64,000 bases of DNA from AP-15 sp963774345. GTDB taxonomy: Bacteria; Pseudomonadota; Alphaproteobacteria; ATCC43930; CGMCC-115725. A model generated the notes under the pieces. It saw nothing but the letters and a program-made list of their open reading frames with translations. It searched no databases and had not been told where the DNA came from. Positions 9,243 to 19,600 of this stretch are shown piece after piece (within the stretch, counting starts at the first letter, position 1; every line of letters starts with the position of its first letter). A program made the position numbers and the translations under genes. Location of the stretch: contig CAVZFB010000038.1 in the NCBI GenBank assembly GCA_963774345.1, positions 372,001 to 436,000 on the forward strand, written 5' to 3'.

Positions 9243-10396
9243 TCAGAGGCCGAGTTCGCGCAGAATCCTGTCGCGGTCGGCGTCGAGATCGGGGGACGGG
9301 GCGCGCGTCGCGGGATCATCGAAAGCCGACAGCTTCATCGGATTGCCGGCGAGCTGCAGCGGCCCGATGACCGGGTCCTCGACCGCGATCAGCATGTTGC
9401 GGGCGGCGGTCTGCGGGTGGGCCAATGCCTGGGCGATGTTGTTGACCGGGCCGCACGGCACGCCCGCCGCCTCGAGCACGGCGATCCAATGCTCGGTGCC
9501 GGCTTGCCGCAGCACGCCCTCGATCGCGTCCTTTAGCGCCTCCTGGTGTTGGTTGCGCAGCGCATTCGTCTTGTAGATCGGATTGTCGGCCCATTCGGGG
9601 CGGCCGAGCGCGTGAGCGAGCTTGACGAACAGCCCGTCATTACCGGCGGCGATGATGATGTTGCCGTCGGCGGTGGCGAAAGCTTCGAACGGGGTGATCG
9701 AGGGATGGCGCGCGCCCATCGGCCCCGGGATCTCGCCGGTGGTGGTGTAGCGCATGATCGCGTTTTCGAGGAGCGCCAGCTGGCAGTCGAACAACGAGAC
9801 GTCAACCTTCTGGCGCCTCGCCGGTGCGCTCGCGATGGAGGAGTGCTGCGTTGAGCGCGATCGCGGTGAACAGCCCGCCGCCCAGATCGCCGATCGAGGT
9901 GCCGATGCGGGTCAGCGGCATCCCCGGATGCCCGGTGATGCTCATGACCCCGCCGAGCCCCTGCACCACCATGTCATAGGCCGGATAATGGGAGTAGGGG
10001 CCGGTATGGCCGAAGCCGGAGGCGGCGGCATAGACCAGGCGCGGATAGCGCGGGTGCAGGGTATCCCAGCCATAGCCGAGCTTCTCCATCGTCCCCGGGC
10101 GGAAGTTTTCGACCAGCGCGTCGGCCTTGTCGAGCAGCCGCTCGAAAATATCGCGGCCCTCCGGCGGATTTGAGGTCGAGCGCGATCGATTCCTTGCCCC
10201 GGTTGACCGAGGCGAAATAGGCCGATTTGCCATTTTTGAACGGGCCGTACTGGCGCGCGTCGTCGCCCTGCTGCGGCGGCTCGACCTTGATCACCCGCGC
10301 GCCCAGCTCGGCCATCAGCATGGTGCAATAGGGACCCGCGAGGATGCGGGAGAGATCGACGATGGTGATGCCGGAAAGCGGCCCCTGCTGCGCCAT
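9243..10396 (-). pseudogene. CaiB/BaiF family CoA-transferase, two frameshifts
   Basis: Family III CoA-transferase (formyl-CoA transferase fold) of about 384 residues, which moves CoA between carboxylic acids. The N-terminus MAQQGPLSGITIVDLSRILA and AELGARVIKVEPP is typical. The frame changes once near 10165-10175 (after IALDLKS, resuming at EGRDIFERLLDKADALVENF) and again near 9800-9815 (after HRERTGEA, resuming QKVDVSLFDCQLALLENAI). All three segments align end to end with no missing residues, so only two single-base indels separate it from a working gene. The intact paralogue is at 43695-44891. The substrate is unknown. Confidence 0.88.
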
Positions 10397-10635
10397 GCCT
10401 GTTGATCCTTTCGCGACGAGGCTGGCGGTCATAGCCCGGAGCCGGCCAGGACCGCAACCAACTCGATCGCCCTAGACCTAAAGCGTCATTGCCCGGCCGA
10501 AGGCGACTGGAGAGCACGAGACGGCCAAGTGTCCGCGTCTTAAGCCGCGAGCTATCTGGCGGCACGGCACCCATGACCGAGGTGCAATCCGCTATCAGAC
10601 GAACCGAGCCCCTCAAGATGGCCGAGCGGCGATGA

Positions 10636-11308
10636 TCAACGCGTTTGGGATCGTCCAAATCGCACTGAGGCGATCGAAAAAATCAATAGCGCGGTGAGAA
10701 GACACCCGAGTGCCGACGGTTCATCGGCGAACACGACGTCAATATCTAGCACAAAATTATTAGGAAAATCATCGCTTAGCACGTCACTCGGGGCGAAATC
10801 GAGCATCGTTGTTGGATTCGAAAAAAGGACACCAAAGAAACCGTTTGTTACGTCTATAGGAACAATAGCACCATTTATCATCGCCGGGGGATCGCCAAAG
10901 GTACCAGTACTCGCAGGCGAGGAAGAAAACCCCCAAATTGAAGTAGGTAAAACAAAATTATTCCCTGTGAGGGCCTTCGCCGTGCAATTCGGCACTCCAA
11001 AGCAATTTGCATCAATAGCTTGCCCGAACGCCCCAAGATCTAAGGAATATGTAGTAAAAGTAACCGATACCGGGGGGATTTGGCTTCGAGGAAACAGCGA
11101 TACAACAATCATCGAAGGGGATGTCGCGGGTTGTTCCGGTCGTGAAAACGTCAGTCTCCATAACATTCCCGCCAAGAGGACCAACTGGACCGAGAGGGCT
11201 AGCGTCTTTCAAAAACTTTGTTTGATCGCTGTAAAACGTGGTTGCGCTGGCATGGCTAATAAGCACGACTGTGATCACGAACAGCGTGACACCAAGATTC
11301 CTAAGCAT
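10636..11308 (-). pseudogene. PEP-CTERM-like secreted protein, frameshifted
   Basis: The N-terminal part (MLRNLGVTLFVITVVLISHA) is a signal peptide, preceded by AGGGAGCTCGAA. It reads to TTRDIPFDD near 11100-11110; then the frame changes and continues VSLFPRSQIPPVSVTFTTY through about 150 residues. The end EPSALGCLLTALLIFSIASV followed by Arg residues is a PEP-CTERM/VPEID-like sorting tail: acidic-Pro motif, hydrophobic helix, basic end. Such proteins are processed by an exosortase and linked to exopolysaccharide. Base composition is more AT-rich than the metabolic genes on the left. Confidence 0.65.
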
Positions 11309-11351
11309 TTCGAGCTCCCTGTAAGTTATAGAGCGGCCCTGGCGGCAATCG

Positions 11352-12104
11352 TCAGGCTCTGAGGTCCTCCGGGAAGGCGCCGCACTCTACGGCGCGGCGG
11401 CGCCGGCGAAACACTCCGAGACCTCCAAGGGCAAAACCGAGCAGGGCTAGGCTCGTCGGCTCGGGCACGGACGGCGTGAACGTGTTGGTTACCACCGAAA
11501 TCGACGCGGTCCCAGCGTCTTCTGCGAAGATGGTCGCCGACAAATCGACCAGCGCCACGGGCGGTGAGACTGGTGGGATCGAGCCGGTGACACTGATCGG
11601 TGTGTTGGATGGAGGCAGGCTGAGGCCGAGGATAGCCAGCATCGCTGGCGTGCAGGCCGCGAGCGTTGCGCCCTTACAGACAGTTTCGCCGACGCTTCCC
11701 GTCCCGGAGCCAGTCACGACGCCGGTTATTGAAAGGGCGGCGCCACCAATTAGTGTCGTACCGCTGGTCACCGCCATCTGGTAGCTAAGGCCAGCATCCG
11801 CAATGCCAGGTCCACTTCCGGAATCCCAGACACCAGTGAAGGTGAAGCCCCAGTTCGGCCCTGGATTTGGGGTGACACTTACGCCAGTGGCGGGCGACGC
11901 AGTACCAGTCCCAACGGTGATCGGAACATAGCTGAAATCTGAGAACGTGATGCTACCAGTGGGGTCAGTACAGGTGACGCCAGGGCCGAGATAGTTATCG
12001 AGACTAATATTTTGGCATACGCCGGCGTCGGCGGTCCCCGCGACAGTCGCTGTTACAAGCGGGACAAGCGCGCCCGCCATTAGGACTTTCAACATCATTC
12101 TCAT
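11352..12104 (-). CDS. PEP-CTERM sorting-domain protein
   Basis: 250-residue exported protein. Signal peptide at residues 1-27 (LKVLMAGALVPLVTATVAG). A Ser/Thr/Gly-rich beta-type body with few charged residues has four Cys (C30, C41, and a pair around VCKGATLAACTP). The C-terminal PEP-CTERM signal reads VPEPTSLALLGFALGGLG then FRRRRR at about residues 214-240, followed by an unusual extra tail AVECGAFPEDLRA. Exosortase would cut at the PEP motif; no exosortase gene is in the window. It is probably extracellular or matrix-associated. It lies 43 bp upstream of the frameshifted PEP-CTERM gene on the same strand, so the two may be co-transcribed. Confidence 0.88.
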   Translation of the reverse strand: MRMMLKVLMAGALVPLVTATVAGTADAGVCQNISLDNYLGPGVTCTDPTGSITFSDFSYVPITVGTGTASPATGVSVTPNPGPNWGFTFTGVWDSGSGPGIADAGLSYQMAVTSGTTLIGGAALSITGVVTGSGTGSVGETVCKGATLAACTPAMLAILGLSLPPSNTPISVTGSIPPVSPPVALVDLSATIFAEDAGTASISVVTNTFTPSVPEPTSLALLGFALGGLGVFRRRRRAVECGAFPEDLRA

Positions 12105-12135
12105 CGGCGTTTCCTAACCATATTGCGGTCTACAA

Positions 12136-12187
12136 GAGGGCTGGCCCTCCCCAAGCTGCCCTCAGAACCCCCTTCGGCGGCCTTGGG
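12136..12187 (-). promoter_or_regulatory. Two hairpins in the leader of the PEP-CTERM gene
   Basis: Upstream of the start at 12104 the sequence holds GAGGGC-TG-GCCCTC (12136-12149) and an inverted pair CCCAAG (12150-12155)/CTTGGG (12182-12187) enclosing a C/G-rich loop. They are adjacent and could be an operator or structured 5' leader. No riboswitch class is recognised. Confidence 0.3.
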
Positions 12188-12235
12188 TAGACATTGTCTG
12201 ACGGACATTTGACAAATCAGTCGAGCCGTTCCACG

Positions 12236-12586
12236 CTAAACAGTCGATTGGCTGATTGCTCCGAGTAGCGGAATTTCGTCTATGACGCCGTTGGCGAGAC
12301 CAGCAGCGTAGAGATTGCCATTGCGATCCAAGGCCAGTCCGGTAGGGTTGCTGACCGATGTGACGTAAAACCCCGTACCATTGCCAGGGCCGCCCGGGGC
12401 GTCCAAGCTTAATCCGGTGGCCGTGTCAAATCTCTCGATAAAATGTTCATGCGCGAACGAAACATACACAACACTCCCTTCCGCCAACGATGTCATCGTT
12501 AGTAATATAACCAATAACGGAATAAATTTTTGCAACAACGTTGAAAAGGTATTAAGCGACAGTATCAATACTGCGCGCGTGGTCAT
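12236..12586 (-). CDS. Short secreted NHL/beta-propeller-like protein, probably truncated
   Basis: 116 residues. A hydrophobic export signal around residues 15-36 (LLQKFIPLLVILLTMTSLA) is followed by VVYVSFAHEHFIERFDTATG and NPTGLALDRNGNLYAAGLANGVID, which look like two blades of an NHL-type beta-propeller. A working propeller needs five to seven blades and these secreted versions usually end with a PEP-CTERM tail, so this is probably a truncated relic. It is AT-rich and on the same strand as the two PEP-CTERM genes. Confidence 0.5.
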   Translation of the reverse strand: MTTRAVLILSLNTFSTLLQKFIPLLVILLTMTSLAEGSVVYVSFAHEHFIERFDTATGLSLDAPGGPGNGTGFYVTSVSNPTGLALDRNGNLYAAGLANGVIDEIPLLGAISQSTV

Positions 12587-12881
12587 GCGCGGTCCTCCCC
12601 TTACATTTATTTTACCTGCTTGAGCAGCCCCGGTTTTACCGGAGTAGATTATCGGACATCGGTCCGCCGCGGGTGCGTGCCCCGCGAATGTAAGATTTAT
12701 GTCAGCTTTCTACCAGTTATGCCAGCCCTAAATGAGCAATTTATTGGACCGACACGCGACCCGTATAAGCTGCCCGTCGCCACCCTTCCGCTTGCGATAT
12801 CCCCTTAGGTCTTGGGCGATCGAGTTGGTCGCCGTCCTGGCCGGCTCCGGGCTATGACCGCCAGCCTTGATCGGGCCATGA

Positions 12882-15032
12882 TTGGCTGTCATTGCTCCGC
12901 GGATCGTGTGGGAGATCGCACAGTTGCGGCGATTGTGGTTGACCAGCGGATTGCTGACAGCGGTTCTGGCGGTCGGGTTGGTGTTCGGCTGGCCGGCGGG
13001 CGGCTTTGCTGCGGCGACGGGATGGGTCGGCGATAACCACGCCGCCGCGCGGCTGATCACCGCGACCGAGGCGACCGGGTCGGCGTCGGCGATCGAGGCC
13101 GGGCTCGAAATCAGGCTTGCGCCCGGCTGGCACACCTATTGGCGCTCGCCGGGGGACGCGGGCATACCGCCCAGCATCGACTGGGCGGGCTCGGACAATT
13201 TGGCACACGCCGAGATCGCTTGGCCCGCGCCGCAGCGCTGGTCTTTGCAAGGGTTCGAGACCGCAGGGTACGAGAACCATGTCGTCCTGCCGATCGCGCT
13301 GACCCTGGCGCAGCCGGGGCGCCCGGTGGTGTTGCACGCCGCGGTCGATTATGCCGCCTGCGCCAATATCTGCGTGCCGTATTCGGCAAAACTGGAGCTG
13401 GGCCTGCCCGCGGGCGCAGCGACCCCGGCGCCCCAGGCAGCGTTGATCGCCGCGGCTAGCGCTCGGGTCCCGCAAAGCCTCGGCGCCGCCGGGATCGGGC
13501 TGATCTCGGCCGGCGCCGCCGGCGGAGGCCGGGAAGCGTCCCTGGTCGTTCGGCTGCGCGCGACCGGCGCGGCTTTTCAGACGCCCGACCTGTTTGTCGA
13601 AGGCCTGGCCAAGGGTTCGCCCGGCCGGCCGGAGGTGGAACTTTCTCAATCCGGTCATATCGCGCGCCTGAACGTACCGATCCACGACGCGGGCGCCGCA
13701 GGCATTGCCGGCACAAAACTGATCTTGATCTTTGTCGACGGCGCGAGGGCGGCCGAATTCCCGGCCACCCCGCTCTCCGAGCCGGTGCGCGGCGCTGCGC
13801 CACGGCTGTTGCCGATCCTCGCCGTCGCTCTTCTCGGCGGGCTCGTTCTGAACTTCATGCCCTGCGTGCTGCCGGTGCTGTCGTTAAAGATGCTGTCGGT
13901 GGCGAGCCATGCCGGGGCCGAGCGGCGGCGGGTGCGCATCGGGCTATTGATGACCGCGCTGGGAGTGCTCGCCTCGTTTGCGCTGCTCGCCGCGGTGCTG
14001 ATCGGGCTGAAGGCGTCCGGGTCGGCGATCGGCTGGGGTATTCAATTCCAGTGGCCGTGGTTTATCGCGGCAATGGCGGCGGTGACGACTTTGTTCGCGG
14101 CCAGCCTGTGGGGATGGCTGACCATCGGATTGCCGCGGATCGCCTATGACGCGGCGGCTGCGACCAGCACCCAGCGGCCCAACGCGGATGCGTTTCTGAC
14201 CGGGGCCTTTGCCACCTTGCTTGCCACCCCGTGCTCGGCGCCGTTTGTCGGCACCGCGGTCGGGTTTTCGCTGGCGCAAGGACCGGGTCCGATCGCCCTG
14301 GTGTTCGCCGCACTCGGGCTGGGCTTTGCGGCCCCCTATCTTGCCGTCGCGACGTTTCCCCGGCTGGTCCGGCTGCTGCCCAAGCCCGGGCGCTGGATGG
14401 ACTGGCTGCGCGCCGGACTCGGTCTGGTTTTGGCCGGCACCGCGGTCTGGCTGCTGTTCGTCCTGGCGGCGCTATCGGGCGAAAGGGTGGCGCTCGGCAC
14501 CGCGGTCGCGCTCGCGATCGTGCTCGGGCTGCTCGCGCTGAAGCATCGGCCCGGCTTGCCGAGATTCGCGGCGCGGCTCGCCTCGGCAACCTCGCTAGCG
14601 TTGGTGGCGGCCGCGGTGTTGTACCCCGCCTTTGCCGGCGTCGAGAGCGAGGCCGCCGCGAATGCCGGCCCTTGGCGCCGATTCGATCCGAACGCGATCG
14701 CCCAATTGGTCGGCGAGGGCAAGACCGTGTTTGTCGACGTGACCGCGGCCTGGTGTCTGACCTGCAAGGTCAACGAGGCGGCGGTGCTCGATCGCGACCC
14801 GGTCGCGAGCCGGCTGTTTGGCGCGGATGTCGTGGCGATGCGTGGCGACTGGACGCGACCGGACCCGGCGCTGACCCGCTATCTGCAGGATTTCGGCCGC
14901 TACGGCATTCCGTTCAACGCGGTCTACGGTCCGGGCCGGCCGCACGGCGAGCTGTTGCCCGAGCTGCTGACCTCCGGCGCCGTCGAAAGCGCCCTCGATG
15001 ACGCCGCCTCCCGCGGGGTCGCATCGCGATGA
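12882..15032 (+). CDS. DsbD/ScsB-like protein-disulfide reductase
   Basis: 716-residue inner-membrane electron conduit. A signal/anchor helix lies near residues 18-44. The N-terminal periplasmic DsbD-alpha-like domain contains the Cys pair CANIC (about residues 165-169) and WHTYWRSPGDAG, the latter typical of the ScsB-like subgroup. The transmembrane DsbD domain starts with NFMPCVLPVLSLK and has its second Cys in ATPCSAPFVG. A C-terminal thioredoxin domain has the active site WCLTCK. It would carry cytoplasmic thioredoxin electrons to periplasmic targets, perhaps in copper tolerance or cytochrome maturation. The start is uncertain: a GTG at 12906 is an alternative to ATG 12882, and neither has a strong ribosome-binding site. 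Confidence 0.9.
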   Translation: MAVIAPRIVWEIAQLRRLWLTSGLLTAVLAVGLVFGWPAGGFAAATGWVGDNHAAARLITATEATGSASAIEAGLEIRLAPGWHTYWRSPGDAGIPPSIDWAGSDNLAHAEIAWPAPQRWSLQGFETAGYENHVVLPIALTLAQPGRPVVLHAAVDYAACANICVPYSAKLELGLPAGAATPAPQAALIAAASARVPQSLGAAGIGLISAGAAGGGREASLVVRLRATGAAFQTPDLFVEGLAKGSPGRPEVELSQSGHIARLNVPIHDAGAAGIAGTKLILIFVDGARAAEFPATPLSEPVRGAAPRLLPILAVALLGGLVLNFMPCVLPVLSLKMLSVASHAGAERRRVRIGLLMTALGVLASFALLAAVLIGLKASGSAIGWGIQFQWPWFIAAMAAVTTLFAASLWGWLTIGLPRIAYDAAAATSTQRPNADAFLTGAFATLLATPCSAPFVGTAVGFSLAQGPGPIALVFAALGLGFAAPYLAVATFPRLVRLLPKPGRWMDWLRAGLGLVLAGTAVWLLFVLAALSGERVALGTAVALAIVLGLLALKHRPGLPRFAARLASATSLALVAAAVLYPAFAGVESEAAANAGPWRRFDPNAIAQLVGEGKTVFVDVTAAWCLTCKVNEAAVLDRDPVASRLFGADVVAMRGDWTRPDPALTRYLQDFGRYGIPFNAVYGPGRPHGELLPELLTSGAVESALDDAASRGVASR

Positions 15033-15106
15033 CCACGGCAGTCGTCAGATGCCGAGCACGCGGGACGCTGGCGGGCGCTTGGTTTCTGCAGTAGTTTCGG
15101 GAGCCG

Positions 15107-15307
15107 ATGAGCAAACGCTTCGAGGACGACGATCGCGAGACCGACGACCGCAGAACGGCCGCGCTGATGGGCTTGGTCATTGTGCTGTCGCTGGCAATCG
15201 CCGGGGTCGTGCTGGTCCGCGATCTCGGGGCGGAGTCCAAGCTTGAAGATTGCCTGATGTCGGGGCGCACCAACTGCGCGCCGATAGAGGTCCCACTGCG
15301 CCCATAG
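15107..15307 (+). CDS. Small single-pass membrane protein
   Basis: 66 residues with a good ribosome-binding site (GGGAGCCG before ATG). A charged N-terminus (KRFEDDDRETDDRR) is followed by one membrane helix (AALMGLVIVLSLAIAGVVLV) and a tail LEDCLMSGRTNCAPIEV with two Cys. I have seen this tail pattern in short conserved hypothetical proteins of alphaproteobacteria; function unknown. The two Cys would face the periplasm, and the neighbour is a disulfide reductase. Confidence 0.75.
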   Translation: MSKRFEDDDRETDDRRTAALMGLVIVLSLAIAGVVLVRDLGAESKLEDCLMSGRTNCAPIEVPLRP

Positions 15308-15431
15308 CGCCGTCCGCCTGCGACCTTTCATCATGTCAGGTGAGGTTAAGATGGACACGAGCCGGCAAAAGCTATAGGTGTTGTCTATGATAGACATTCA
15401 TTAACTTTAATAACCAAAGGAGTCGCTCGCA

Positions 15432-16576
15432 ATGATGAGGCGTGCGATCGGCGCGGCCGCGATCATCCTGGTGGCCGTGGCGGTGGTGATTTGGTGGCGC
15501 AGCTCTGGCAGCGAAGCGCCGGCGGCGAGAGCGCAGACCGTGGCGCCGAGCATCCCGGTCACCGCAGGCACGGTTGTCGCCAAGGACGTCCCGGTGTTTC
15601 TGAACGGCATCGGCACGGTTCAGGCCTACAACATGGTCACGGTCAAGACCCGCGTCGACGGCCAGATCGTCAAGGTCGATTTCAAGGAAGGGCAGGAGGT
15701 CAAGGAGGGCGATCCGCTGTTCCAGATCGATCCGCGGCCCTATCAGGCGTCGCTCGAACAGGCGCAGGCGGCCAAGCAGAAGGACGAGGCGCAGCTCGCC
15801 GGCGCCAAACTCGACCTGGAGCGCTATTCGAAGCTGCTCGGCACCGGCTACCAGACCCGGCAAAGCTACGACCAGCAGACGGCGACGGTCGCCCAGTTGC
15901 AGGCCGCGATCAAGGGCGATCAGGCGCAGATCGACAATGCCCAGCTCAACCTCGGCTATGCCGACTATCCGCTCGCCGATCGACGGGCGCCTCGGCTCGC
16001 GGCTCGTCGACAAGGGCAATCTGCGTCCACGCCAACGACAACACGGCGCTGGTCACGATTACCGAGCTGAAGCCGATCTTTGTCAGCTTTACCTTGCCGC
16101 AGGATACGTTGGACGAGCTTCGCCAAGAGCAGCAGAAGTCACCGCTCGTGGTACGCGCCTATACCGGCGACGGCAACAAGCTGCTCTCCGAAGGCAAGCT
16201 GACCCTGATCGACAATTCGATCGATCAAACCACCGGCACGATCCACCTGAAGGCGCGTTTCGACAATCTCGACGAACGCTTGTGGCCCGGCGAATTCGTC
16301 AGCCTGCGGGTGGTCTTGAGGGTGCGCCCCAATGTGGCGACCGTGCCGTCGCAGACCATCGAGGCCGGGCCCACTGGTTCCTATGCCTATGTCATAAAAT
16401 CCGACGACACGGTCGAGCGGCGCGCTGTCGAGGTGGCCTCGGTCCAGGACGGGATTGCCGTCGTCACCAAGGGCCTCAAGCCCGGCGAGCGGGTGGTCGT
16501 CGATGGCCAGTTTCGCTTGACCGAAGGCGCCCATGTCAGGCTGCTCCAGCCCCGGTCCCCGGGCGCCGCCGGCTGA
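15432..16576 (+). pseudogene. MdtA-like RND periplasmic adaptor, two frameshifts
   Basis: Membrane-fusion protein of an RND efflux pump. Residues 1-25 are a membrane anchor; the first lipoyl half reads VKTRVDGQIVKVDFKEGQEV; the alpha-hairpin is the Gln/Ala-rich QAQAAKQKDEAQLAGAKLDL region. After LNLGYA (about 15955-15968) the frame shifts to give TIRSPIDGRLGSRLVDKGN, and near 16020 it shifts again to VHANDNTALVTITELKPIFV. From there the beta-barrel and C-terminal domain are intact to GAHVRLLQP. The pump operon downstream is complete, so a broken adaptor is unexpected and may be an assembly artefact. No TolC-type outer-membrane partner is in the window. Confidence 0.88.
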
Positions 16577-16644
16577 GCGGCGCAGCAGTACCCCACTGGT
16601 GTCGCCTCCACTGGGCCGCGACTGAACCTCGCAGGTAATTGCCG

Positions 16645-19600
16645 ATGAGCATCTCGGAACCGTTCATCCGCCGACCGATCGCGACCTCGCTGTTGATGCT
16701 TGGGGTCCTGGTGTTCGGCATCGGCGCTTACGGCCTGCTGCCGGTGGCGGCGTTGCCCAATGTCGATTTTCCGACCATCGTCGTATCGGTCAATTATCCG
16801 GGCGCCAGCCCGGATACGATGGCCTCGGCCGTTGCCACGCCGCTCGAGCAGCAGTTCGCGGCAATCCCCGCACTCGACCAAATGACCTCGACGAGCGGCA
16901 TCGGTTCGCTGTCGATCACCTTGCAATTCGATCTGTCGCGCAACATCGACGCGGCGGCAGAGGACGTGCAGCAGGCAATCAACGCCGCCAGCGGGCTGCT
17001 GCCCACGGATCTGCCGACGCCGCCGACCTATCGCAAGACCAATCCCGCCGATCGCCCGGTCCTGATCTATGCGGTTCACTCGGACTCGCTGCCGATCTAC
17101 CGGGTCGACGATTTTGCTTACACGATCCTGGCGCAAAAACTGTCGACGGTGCCCGGCGTCTCGGAGTCCCGCATCTTCGGCCAGCAGCCTTACGCCGTGC
17201 ATGTGCAGATCAACCCTGGGGCGTTGGCATCACGTGGCCTCGGCTTTGAAGACGTGCGCAACGCGCTGACGGCGACAACGCTCGACCGGCCGAAGGGCAG
17301 CCTTGAAGGCGTGCACCAGACCTATACCCTCGATACCAACGATCAGCTGTTTAACGCGGCGGCCTTTAACAACGTCATCATCGCGTACCGCAACGGCGCT
17401 CCAGTTCGCGTAAAAAACGTCGGCAACGCGATTGATTCGGTTCAGAACGCGCGTACTGGCGCATGGTACAACGATACCAAGGCCGAGGGCCTGGCGATCC
17501 AGCGCCAAGCCGGGGCCAACACGATCGAGCTGGTCGACACGATCAAGGCACTGGTTCCCAAGATCATGGAATCATTCCCACCTTCGCTCCATGTCGTACT
17601 CCTCTCCGACCGCTCGCTAGTCATCCGCGCTGCGGTGCATGACGTCCAATTTACCATGATGGTAACGATCACCCTCGTCGTTATCGTTATTTTTCTGTTT
17701 CTCCGAACGCTGTGGGCGACGATCATTCCTAGTATGGCGGTGCCGCTGTCGCTGTTGGCAACCCTTGCCGTCATGTATGCGGTCGGCTACAGCCTCGACA
17801 ACATCTCGTTGATGGCGCTGACGATCTCGGTCGGCTTTATCGTCGACGACGCCGTCGTGATGATCGAGAACATAATGCGCTATATCGAACAGGGCATGCG
17901 CCCATTCGAGGCCGCACTTAAAGGCGCCGGCCAAATCGGCTTTACGATCATTTCGATTACGTTTTCGCTGATCGCGGTCTTCATCCCCTTGCTTTTCATG
18001 GGCGGCATTATTGGACGGCTGTTCCGCGAGTTCGCCGTCACCGTGTCGGTGGCGGTCGTGGCCTCGGCGGCGATTTCGCTGACCCTAACGCCGGTTTTAT
18101 GTTCGCTATTCCTCAAGGAGCAAGGGCATCAAACTCCGGGCCGCCTTAACCGAGCCCTTGAAGGTGGTTTCAACTGGATGCTGCGCGTCTACGACCGCGG
18201 CCTCGGCTTTGTCTTCCGCCACCAATTGCCGACCCTGTTGTCGACCCTGGCGTTGATCTTCCTGACCGGCTATCTTTACGTAATTATTCCGAAAGGCTTT
18301 TTTCCGGAGCAGGATACCGGCTTCATCTTTGGCCAGGGGGATACGCGCGAGGACACCTCGTTCCTGGCTATGGCGGATCTCACCCACCAGATCGTCGATA
18401 TTGTCCGGAAGGATCCCGACGTCTCCGGCATATTATCCTTTACTGGGGCTTCCGCGTATAACCCGACCGAGAATACTGCTCGCGTGTTCATCCAGTTGAA
18501 GCCACACGACCAGCGCAACGCGACCTCTAACCAGATCATCCAGCGGCTGCGCCCCAAGGTGGCTGCGGTTCAAGGCATCAAATTTTATATGCAGTCGGGA
18601 CAGGACGTCAGCGTCGGCGGGCGCCTCAGCCGCACCTTGTATCAATATACGCTGACCGACACCAATCAAGAGGAGATCAATCACTGGGCGCCGATCATCG
18701 AACGGGGGATGAAGAAGCTGCCGCAGCTCCAAGACGTCGCCTCTGACCAGCAGGTCGCCGCGCCGCACATCGCGATGGAGATCGACCGCGATGCCGCATC
18801 GAGGATGGGCATTTCGCCGTCGCTGATCGACCAGACGCTTTATGATGCATTTGGTCAGCGCCAAGTTGCCAACATGTATACTTCGACCAGCCAGTATAAA
18901 GTGATCCTCGAGGTTCAGCCGCAGTTTCAAAGGGATCCGACGGCGCTGTCGAAGATCTTCATCACCGGGCCCAATGGAGCGCAGATTCCACTGAGTGCAT
19001 TCGCGCATCTCACCACAAAAGTCGAATCGCTCTCGATCAACCATCAGGGCCAATTTCCCGCGGTGACCTTGTCGTTCAATCTGGCGCCGGGCGTGGCGCT
19101 CGGTCAGGCGGTCGACAAGATCCAGGCGCTGATGACCAACCTCCACGTGCCGGGAACGCTCGACGGCTCGTTCCAGGGTACGGCGCATGCCTTCCAGGCT
19201 TCGCTGTCGTCGACGCCGCTTCTAGTCGCCGCGGCAATTCTCGTCGTCTACATCGTCCTAGGCGTACTTTACGAAAGCTACATCCACCCGATCACGATTT
19301 TGTCGGCCTTGCCGTCGGCGGGTGTCGGTGCGTTATTGGCATTGATGCTGCTGCATTACGATCTGAGCGTGATCGCGATGATCGGCGTCATCCTGCTGAT
19401 CGGCATCGTCAAGAAGAACGCGATCATGATGATCGACTTTGCCCTTCAGGCCGAGCGGATCGAGGGCAAGAGCCCGCGCGAGGCAATCCATCAGGCCTGC
19501 CTGTTGCGCTTCCGGCCGATCATGATGACGACCTTTGCAGCATTGTTCGGCGGTCTGCCGATCGCGCTCGGCGAAGGCGCCGGCTCGGAACTGCGCCGGC

